Part shown: in pieces, positions 55,119 to 64,000 of the stretch
Layout of the letters: each line of letters opens with the position of its first letter
Numbering within the stretch: the stretch's first letter is position 1
Assembly: GCF_050948175.1 (NCBI RefSeq)
Contig: NC_135195.1
Coordinates: forward strand, 8,522,001 to 8,586,000
DNA from: Xylocopa sonorina
Taxonomy: Eukaryota > Arthropoda > Insecta > Hymenoptera > Apidae
Length of the DNA stretch: 64,000 nt
Reading direction: 5' to 3'
Translations under genes and position numbers: made by a program
Notes under the pieces: generated by a model
Seen by the model: only the letters and a program-made list of their open reading frames with translations
Database searches by the model: none
What the model was told of the DNA's origin: nothing

Positions 55119-58100
55119 GAGAGTGCAGGAGATGGTTTGGGAAGATTAACCCTCGAAGCTCTGGTGCACTTGCGAGAAAATGCGTCTGCCGTGCATGGAA
55201 CGTGACGGTGATGACTCGCCACTGACATACGCGGGGCTTCTACATTGATCAGAAATAAAGATACGTACACCTCTGCTTTCATAAATCTTTGGATAATGGA
55301 AAACGCGAGGAAGAGATATTCGAACGCCTTTCGAACGAATAAATATTAATTTGTTAAATGACACACTTGCGAGTCGATCTTCAAACTTGAGAACACCCCT
55401 TCAACCGTCAATAGAAGATAGAAGAATTAATTAAGAAGGCAAGAGAAAACAAGAGGCAGAACGTTTTCGCCGTAAATCAGTCAAATAGTTGAACCGCGAG
55501 CCCCTCTGATAAGCGCAATGAATTCCACGACGACTTAATGCTTATCGTTTGAATTCCAACGGCGAAAGACGACATCGCATTCCGCGGTATCTGATGTAAA
55601 GCCTGGGCAACACTGCCTTTTGGTAAGAGGGATCGCGGGTGACATTAATTAGAGAGTCAGTACGGGCAGGCTGCATTAAGTAAATGGGACCCAGTTTCGC
55701 GCAGATTGCTCCCATAAAAGACTCGTGATCGTTTGTTTCCCGGAGTTGAAAGTTTGCGCGCGATGTTTGGCCCGCGAGAATTTCCGGGGGGTTGAACAAA
55801 TTACGGCGAGCACGCAGCGAGGCTGAGGTTTCCCTTTCGTTCCCTGTTACTCGTTCGATCTTGTTGATTTCCGGACGAACGGAACGAACCATTTTTCACT
55901 GGTTCCAGGAGGGGGTTGATTTTCGCGTGGAAACGCTTAAAGGGTGGAAGATCGGTTCGCCTGCGGTGCCATTACCTTCGAGTTATGAGCCTTTTGTAAA
56001 CGTGATTAGAGGTACAAGTGGGTAATCTTGTTCGCTTTCGAATCTATGTTGTTGGATCATTCTGAATGTTTCAGAAATTTTTTAATGACTCATTGAATTC
56101 GTCGCGAGTTAACATTTTAATCAAGAATTAATGGTACACAATAATCGACAACGCAAGAACGCTTTTCGAGCCGATACTGCACCCAATTACTCTCAGTTGC
56201 GCGCATATCAGATGAAATTATTTACTTGGCGCTATCCTCCGATTTCGAGCCAATAGCGCGCGCAATTTTAATCATTGTTTTATTTCCAATTACACGGGAT
56301 TAAATCGCGGTACTTGAATTCTACGGGAGCCTTTAACGCGTATTGATATCGCGATCGCTAATGGATTTCATTGTCCCGTAACGAAATAAAAGCGATCCAC
56401 CCTTTATCTCTTGATGAAAGTTTATTAAATAGAGGACCAAATTGGAAATAGTAGCGAATTAATTAAAGCGCCACGACCCCGTTGCCCGGCATGAAATTGT
56501 ATAATTACAGCGTATCAAATTCCGGAGATTCTTGCGAAGCTTCCTCGGTTTTTAACCCAAGGAACGTTGACGCAGTTAAATACAAGCAATTATCTTTAGA
56601 AGCAGAATTTCTTGTGATATAATTAGACGACCCAGGCAGTTACGTGGCTGTATTACGCCGCTTACAAAAAGAAAAGAGAGAAAAACAAACACACCCTCGG
56701 TTAAAAAAGAGTTTCATGGACGTTTGCAGTGAGCCATAAGTCCACAATTTATAAGCAATTCGCGGCGTTTAACGTACCGTCGGGACGCATAGCGGAAAAA
56801 TGTCTTCCTACGGTCTATTCCGAGAGTTTCCTTTAAAAACTAACCAAATTCTACCAGCTGTTTCAACGTTTAAACTCGTTGTTTATCTCGTTACCGCGTC
56901 GCGTTAATTAACATCGACGTGCAGGCGGTGTTCTTAATTTGTTGCTGTTACTGGTGGGTGTATTTTACGTAATTGGACACCGCATGCGCAAGATATGTAA
57001 AAGGTGTAACTTTGAACGGCTCAATTTAAAAGTATCGTATACCTACGATACATTTGAAAAAATTCTTTTTAAATACCTAATATTATATCTCTCATAGATA
57101 TAGTATTACATTTGAAAGGCCTTCGAGTTTGTTAAAAAAAAACTCATTAAAAATGGCTATTTCTCCCAGAAGAGTAACATGCTTATTCCGTATTTTCTCT
57201 CGTACCGAAAGAATATTTTGGTGGTCTTGTTTTCCTTCGATAGCAGAGGATCGTAGCATTGCAATGCGAGAAGTGAACGGCTGTACTACAATGGGAGGCT
57301 CTCGCCTGTTCTTCGGCGATATCTTTTACGCTATCCCATTCTAGCCATTTAATTAACGCGTCTCCTCCGTTTGGTTGCATTCCATCCTTGGCCTTTGAGC
57401 AGCATCGAGTCAGGCGAATAGTGGATTGATCGTGGTGTACTGCTTTCCGGCAGTGTCCCCATATTAATTAAGGAACGCAAACGTTTAGGCATTAATTAAA
57501 CGACAGACGCTCGCCGCATGACGCTTTGGATCTGGAACAGAGGAACTTTGCCCGTCTCATCTTTGGCGCGGGGCTATCGAATCGTTCGCGACGGAAGTCG
57601 CCATCTTATAAAGCTCTGATAAGCTTTTCTGGATTATTGCCAGACGCGTACTTATCACCGTGTATATTGAAATCAACGACTGTTTCTCGAATGGCAATCC
57701 AGAATTGATTTCAACTTCTTTCATCAGAAAATTGTGAAAATTAACTCCCTTGATGTCACAGTTCATCTTCTGTAATTATTTGTAGAATTATACCATTGCT
57801 TCCATGATTGATTCTAGCCTCGTTCAGATCATCCGAGTCACCATACAATTAAAATTAAGTAAAACTCTGTCAAATCGACAAAGCAACAATTTTATTATCA
57901 ATTCCTAGACTCTGATCGTTATTCTATCCATACGAACGTAACTGTCGCCTCTGCGAAGGACGAAAATGGCGAAGAAAAATAACGGGGGGGAATTTTCTCG
58001 GAATCAGTGAAGCGTGGAAGACGAAGCATCGCGTAAACAGAGGACAGCGGAAGAAAGAGGTCGGGACGGTAGGTGGGTGAAATCGACGCTGTCCACTTAT

Positions 58101-59602
58101 CGTAAGGAAATCACTCGGTGCGCACGTACGAAGAGAGCCGTTTCGCGTGGCGACTTACGACGCTGGGACTCGTTCCGTTCCGGTCGTCGTCGTTGGCGGT
58201 GGCGAACATGACCTCCGGTCTCGTTGCTCGTAACTCGCCGGGAGATTCTTGCGGCGAGCCGATTAGGAGGCTGCCCCTCAGCCACGGAAACTACCGGCAA
58301 TCTTATAAACTTCCGTCGCGGAGTTATACGGGCTTTTTCGTTCGTTTAGCCGTCGTGTTACTACGTTACAAGTGGCCCCCGATGTTGGCGCGCGGCACGT
58401 TTTATTCTGGACTCGAGGTATGGTAGAAATGTCGTACAATTTCTGTTAACATTTGTTTCCGTAAGCTCTGTGAACTTGCTGTTGGCTTTAGTATACTTTG
58501 CAAAAGACGAGTCGCATCGGTTTCTTATTTATTATTCGTCAGTGAATGAGGTTTAGAATACACGCGCCATGTATGTTTGTATAGCTTTGGTTTACAGTGT
58601 CTTTGAATTAATTATACTTTTGTGTTATTTCTATGTTTGATTAAATGCGACGAGAATTGATAGGTTGACCGACTAAAACATTTTTGATTGAGAACCAGTA
58701 CAGGAGCTTTGAATAACGCATTCCTGCGAGGCGTATATCGGTATTAATGTCTCATTTGAACTCTGATGTAGTAAATAGCAGATACTTACTATGTGCTACA
58801 TGTTTTGTGCGCATATAATACTTTGTACGCATTTAAAGTGAGTGCATAAACATTTGTAGTCTATGTCGATTGTTGAGACAGACAGTATTTGAAAGGGTTA
58901 ATTTATGCCACTCTTGACACGAGCTAATTTCCTTCGAGAAATATGCTGACCAATTTATGGCTCGACTATATATAATAGAAGTGGACAGTATTAGCTCAAG
59001 GGCTACGCTAAACCATAAAATTCTTGCCGTCGGATGGAAAAAAACGTCGATCGATTTTCTAGAGGTTTTTGCCCGTATAAACTCTTGGAGATTGGACGGT
59101 GACCAATCGCCGAACTAATTTCCTCGCTCGACCAATATCTGGTCGAGATTAAATTTTCCATGTAGTTTGTCCCAACTCCCAGCCCTCTTTCGTTTTAAGA
59201 CTTTAGAACCTCGCGAGGCGGACTTTTGCGATTCGAACGATGACTCGGAAAGATTAGATTAAGGCTGTAATTGTAATAATGTAAAATCGTGGAAACTTGT
59301 GCCGTTTAAATTAATTTGACGATAAATTTCATACTCACAATCGTAACATTCTAGTTACATCGACATTCATTTCATATGTTTAACGAATAATCGTTTTCCA
59401 ATATCTATAAAATCAATTATCGCACATTGTTATATCGCTCCGCTTTCGGTACCATTTTTCAGCCACTTCCAGTCGTTCGTACATATCCTGACGCAGGCGT
59501 TAAAGTTGGTACTTAAAAAGTACTCGAGATTTATCGCAACATAGAATCCCCTTTATTTTCCTGTACTTCCGTACGATTAAAGCACTGTCGTTCGACTTTC
59601 AG
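55116..59602. other. Intron segment before the sushi exon
   Basis: No exon is recognised. It is AT-rich over most of its length, notably 58440-58930, with a CpG-dense block at about 58010-58420 whose frames on both strands are Arg-rich and unrecognised. A pyrimidine-rich stretch leads into the TTTCAG acceptor at 59602. Confidence 0.5.
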
Positions 59603-59788
59603 GAGTTCTCGGGAATTGTCCCCTGGTGGAGCCGCCTCAGTGGGGCACCGTGAGAGAACGGATCCTCGAAGATGGCACTCTGCAGACCGTGTACTCGTGT
59701 GAACCAGGCCGTAGATTGAAGGGCCGTAAAATACTGACTTGCACCGCCAACGGTTGGGATCATCCGATCCCGAAATGCGTGTCCCACG
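59603..59788 (+). CDS. Sushi (CCP/SCR) domain exon, phase 1-1
   Basis: This 186-nt exon lies between a TTTCAG acceptor and a CACG|GTAAGTG donor, with phase 1 at both ends, the usual arrangement for exons carrying one sushi module. Numbering from the ATG at 4754, it supplies residues 15-76 and encodes a complete module: Cys20 followed by Pro21, Cys47 (in VYSCEPG), Cys61 (in ILTC) and Cys73 (in PKC). The NGWDHPIPKC segment carries the conserved Gly-Trp and the Pro before the last cysteine. In this family the disulfides are CysI-CysIII and CysII-CysIV, and the modules mediate extracellular protein-protein binding. The minus-strand reading of the same bases is a shadow. The gene continues past the window. 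Insect relatives to compare include the synaptic-cleft sushi proteins Hikaru genki and Hasp and other multi-CCP proteins. One module is too little to choose between them. Confidence 0.93.
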
Positions 59789-62700
59789 GTAAGTGACTGC
59801 ACTTCGTTTTATACCCCTTGGCTCACCTCGAGCGTTAACTACCCGAATCCGCTGTGGAAACTCTTTCCCTGGAAACTATCCTCGGATCTTGTCCTTCGAT
59901 CTCTGAAACTTTCTTAAAACTTTCTCCAAATTATTTAATTTATACACCACTTATTTATGACTGGAGAATTTTCCAAATAATATTTGTACGCGGACGTCTT
60001 ATTATTCAATATTCTCGGTCGACCCTTGACAGATATAAAATCGATAAAAGTGATCCTCTGAAATGGTGGTAAAGAGTTAAACTAATCGGACCATACGAAC
60101 GAGATAAACTCGAGAAACGAGTGTGTCTCTGGAAACATTGCTGATACTCTTCGAGTAGAGTGAAACACGGAAGAGACATCGAGTGGAAACAACAAGTAGC
60201 GTCGAGACGAAGAGACGTACGAATCTCTCCGGGTGACTGTGTACACGACCTGTTTGCGTAGGCGGAGGGTAAACGTACGAAATCCGGGATAAGCGTGTTA
60301 TTCGCGATTTATTCGGATAGACTTGCCACCCAACGAGCCTATTCACTGTCTCCGGGTCTATCGACGCGTTCTCGTCCCGCGACAAAGAGATACGCGATCG
60401 GCCAGCGAAACTGTCATCTCATTACCAAGGACCAAGACGATCTTCGTCGCACAAAGGCTCGTAATCTCGCTGTCGAATCTGTTCCACGAGATGCGTTAGG
60501 AGACGCGGATCTATCGCACGCGGTGCTAAGAGAGAATTTACGTGGAACAGAGGAAAATGGAGGCGAGGAATTGGACGCGGGTGGTCGAGGGAAATGATTA
60601 ATAAAACTTGTCGTCGGTTTGTCTCGCAGGTGGTCGTATCTTTTTAGCGAGAGCGCTATGTTTATCTGCTGGCTTCATGATTTATGATTTTGCGAATGCG
60701 TATACGGGTACGGAGGAATCGCGAGGTGTTATTTTTATAAAATTTATACTCTCGCCGTGTGTTCGTAATGCGATTCGATTGATTTATCAAAGTTGAAAAC
60801 GCATCGTTCCTCTTAACGCGGTGTCATAAATGTGAGCTGGCGAAAGAGCACTTTGGCATTACACCACTCGAGGCCTCGCATCGACGTAATGTCACGGCAT
60901 ATATCTTCTGCCAGATATCGACGTAATAATACGGCAAACAGCTCACTTGACCCACGATGATCTCATCCGAAAAGGAGATACCTTTTTATATCCACTTTTC
61001 ACCGTTCACCTATCTCCGTCTGTTTAAATGTCGCTTTTACGTCGCGTCCCCCTTTCGCGTGACTTCTCACTATTATCAGTCGCGTTTTATCGTATCCTTT
61101 AACGACTTTTTTTAATCCTCTTACGAAACCAAGTTGGAAAATCTATTTTCTTTTAACATGCATCCACTGAGTCTCCTCGGTACCCTCTATCATTTTCTAG
61201 ATACAATCCGCAAGAACATATTAAAAAATATACAATTTACATCCTTCACGTGTTCATTTAGAAGAAAACCACATCACCTAAATCATATCCAAGCATTTCA
61301 AATTTACTCCAGCACAATTAACAGTATACGTAAAAAAATCCTTGGAATTCCAATCACAGACGACTGTTCCAACCCGCACGCATAATTTCTCAATTCATAG
61401 AACCAGCACGCGTCAGCCAAAGATTTTCACAATTCATTAAACCGTCCACCCCTATCCCGCGGATTACCTAGGAACATCTCCAACGATCTTTACAAATCTC
61501 CCGAACGACGTTCGAGGCAGCGAAGCGAGACGAAGAAGGAGACGAGAGAAAAAAAAGAGAAACGAACGGAAGCGTAGGTTAGAAAGCGGGTTGGATGGTT
61601 TCGAAGACGCGAGGATGTCGTCGAACGTGGAAAAGAGAGACGCTGCCGCAGAGGAGGGGTGGTCGAGCAACTATGACGAATGGATTTTTCGTATATATCG
61701 CGACGTCTCCCAGGGGCCGCGGACCTGAAAGGCATCCCCTTTCCTACGGAAGCCGCCGGCCCGGATTGAAAGGAACGGGATCCCGTTTTGATTTATTGCC
61801 GCGGTCGCGCGCCCGTTGCATCCGCGAGGAGGATGCAACGCGCGACATCTTTCTTTCCGTCTGGACGGCCGCGCCGTCCGCGGATTCCTCGCCACTCAGG
61901 AATAGTGGATTCGGATGCCTGCGGGATATTTTGGTACGCGTGTACTGGGCGGTCCTCCCCGTCCACCGTTCGCCGTCCTTTACGCGCGTTCTCCTCACTT
62001 CGGCGAACATTGTTACGGGAAACGGCATAGATCATGGCGCGAAGGGAAAGTGAAAGGCGGACGGTCGGTTTGGCTCGAGCCTCCGCGGATGTTTCGCTCG
62101 CGGTGGGTATTTTCAGGGTTGAATGGCGGGAAAGCAGCTAACAGATGCAAGTATTATGCGATTTTTGTTTTTATTTCATTGTATATTTTAATCGTTTTGA
62201 AATTGGTACGTGAAATTGATATTTTCAGACGAACTAGCGAGAGAGAACAATTTAAATCATTTCTTCTTTTGGCTGGATCATCGATATATGTCGTTGAAAT
62301 TGCTTCTTTAATTCCTCTCGTTTGCTCCGTGTATGTACGAGACTTTGCTAATGCGCTTCACGACCGATTCGTGGCCAAATGAACGTTCCATTCGTACGCG
62401 TCTTTAATTCCTGTCAGACGCTTGACTGGAAACATTCAACCTTCCGGGACGTAAAAACAGTGCCCGGAAGATTAATTGAAACGTCCCTCGTCACGAAGAT
62501 CGAGTCGTTAGTGGAACATGTGGTAGCAAAGTAGCGACTGCGAAGTATTAAATCCCTTTAAAAACTGTCTCCAACAAAATGGTGTTCGTTTTCAGCATCA
62601 CGGACGTCGTCGAACATTTCAATGGGTCGAAGAAATGTCTTCGTTCGAAGTATTTCGTCCTGCTTTCCGAAGGGGTTATTTTTCCTCGCTCTTCGACGAA

Positions 62701-64000
62701 AAAGGCTTAATGTCAGTTTCATTCCTCAGCCTTTCTTGATAAAACTTCCGTTTCTTTTCTCGTAAACGAGCAAAATCTGGCATTGGAAAGCTCGACGAGT
62801 GAATTAATCACTGGTGGCGACGTTCCTGAACTCGATTCTTTCGATATTCGTTTGCTCTGAATCGGACTTATTCTCGTATCGACTTTTTTAATACTTAACG
62901 TGGCTTCGTAACTGTTACACAGATTTGATGGCAATTAAAATGGACGCGGAGAGTTAATCAAATTTTTGCTCGATGGCGTTCCGAGAAACGGAACACGTTG
63001 ACGTTTGGTTAGAGACTTTTTAGACGCGTGTTTCAGCTCTCGAGGAAGAGAAGCGCGGACTGTTTTAGGTCAATATCGCATTTCCACATGTGCACCACGC
63101 CGGTTTGTATCTCCTCCAATGCTTTCGACAACATGTTGCGGCGTGCGCGTGCCTTTTCACATCCTTTTAAGTGGTTCAACGTGTTTTACGCCCGGCGTTA
63201 CACGCGTGAGAACACGATTTTGGTTTTCAAATTGCTCGTCCGCCTTTCTCGAGTGTTCCGTTTAAACCGCGCACGGGAATATGATTTAACCGTTGCGAGA
63301 AAGCCAGAAAATATCTCAATACGGATTTTGAATTCGTTCGTATATACACCACGGAGTTAATTAATATCTGAAACCGTTGCGAATGTATAATCGTAAGAAA
63401 CTTGACGATTAACGAATAATATACTCTCCTAAACGTTCACTACAACCTGCAAGTGTATTAATAATTTCTTTAAAAAGAGGAACGATCGTAAGACGTGTTC
63501 GATATGCACCACCGCCTCTTGATTATCTCGAGAGCGAAATCCTCACGCGGAGATGAAATTTATTCCGCACTTTAGGTCTCGTTCTTTTTTTCGATAAAGA
63601 ACCAGTTCACCGGCGAAGAAAAAGAAAAGGAACGGGTCGGGAAATCCCGTGAATTAAAAACGTTTCCCCGCGGCTGAACATCAGATGCTATCAGCCGCGT
63701 CGATTCAAAGGGGAGTCGAATCGATAGCGAGCTCTAAACGCGTATGATAAAAGTTGGGTGTATACCCCGGCAGGGATAGCGGAGCCCATTCAAACTCATA
63801 ACTCGCGCATCTGCATAAAAGTCCGGGAGTGCCGCGCGGCCGGTCTCGTGCGTCTGATGAAAGCGGAAACGCCACAGAATCGGTATCAAGTGAGTAAGCG
63901 GAAAGGGCCACTTGTACTTTTCTCTCCCCCAGAGCTACCCGCCGCGTATTTTTTCAAACCAGCCCCGGTTTTTCGCGGCAATTAATTAATACGTCTGCAC
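59789..64000 (+). other. Start of the next intron (incomplete)
   Basis: The interval begins with the GTAAGTG donor of the sushi exon. I searched the open frames for a second four-cysteine module with its Gly-Trp signature and found none, so the next exon probably lies beyond the window. A CpG-dense block at about 61590-62110 carries overlapping frames on both strands (longest 61595-62053 plus and 61915-62382 plus) with no recognisable domain. Confidence 0.5.

Larger units (their letters stand above)
4797..59602 (+). other. Giant first intron (about 54.8 kb)
   Basis: The interval runs from the GTAAGA donor after the signal-peptide exon to the TTTCAG acceptor before the sushi exon, with compatible phase on both sides. 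No further exon was recognised on either strand. The longer open frames inside it (for example 9827-10561 and 46646-47248 on the plus strand, 38149-38565 on the minus strand) begin without ATG or resemble no known domain. Microsatellites, a local duplication, a minisatellite and short inverted repeats are listed separately. Small intervening exons or an intronic non-coding RNA cannot be excluded. Confidence 0.65.

Noticed and set aside
59599..59802. Minus-strand open frame over the sushi exon
   Set aside because: It is the exact shadow of the sushi exon, whose cysteine pattern, splice sites and phase are all on the plus strand.
1..64000. tRNA, rRNA, CRISPR array, transposase or retroelement
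   Set aside because: No cloverleaf around GTTCGA strings, no regularly spaced identical repeats, and no reverse transcriptase, transposase or integrase motifs in the translated frames were seen by eye. A covariance-model and repeat-library search would be needed to be certain.

Overview
This window looks like insect nuclear DNA. I suspect Hymenoptera, and a bee in particular. The non-coding sequence is dense in CpG, and GC-rich blocks alternate with AT-rich blocks. Dinucleotide microsatellites are scattered through it, and open reading frames are short and mostly lack an ATG. The only convincing coding sequence is split by consensus GT-AG introns. The species cannot be fixed from the sequence alone.

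One protein-coding gene can be supported, on the plus strand and incomplete at its 3' end. Its first coding exon (4754-4796) encodes a hydrophobic signal peptide and ends in phase 1 at a GTAAGA donor. The next recognisable exon (59603-59788) lies about 54.8 kb downstream. It starts after a TTTCAG acceptor in the matching phase, encodes one complete sushi (CCP/SCR) domain with all four cysteines, and ends again in phase 1 at a GTAAGTG donor. Joined, the two exons encode the N-terminus of a secreted or extracellular sushi-domain protein. Further domains must lie beyond position 64000. The family member cannot be named from one domain.

Layout: 1-4050 is upstream non-coding DNA. Positions 4051-4753 are a CpG-rich block that probably holds the promoter and 5' leader. 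Positions 4797-59602 are the giant first intron, with three long CT tracts, one GA tract, a GT tract, a 218-bp-offset direct duplication at about 35.5 kb, a degenerate ~60-bp tandem repeat at about 36.5 kb, several short hairpins, and CpG-dense blocks. Positions 59789-64000 are the start of the next intron.

I found no tRNA, rRNA, CRISPR array, transposase, reverse transcriptase or bacterial-style operon. I see no evidence for a previously undescribed system. The most notable points are the giant intron splitting a signal peptide from its first sushi domain, the locally unstable repeat region at 35.5-36.7 kb, and a CpG-dense block near 45.5-46.3 kb next to a perfect minus-strand splice donor, which may mark an antisense transcript.
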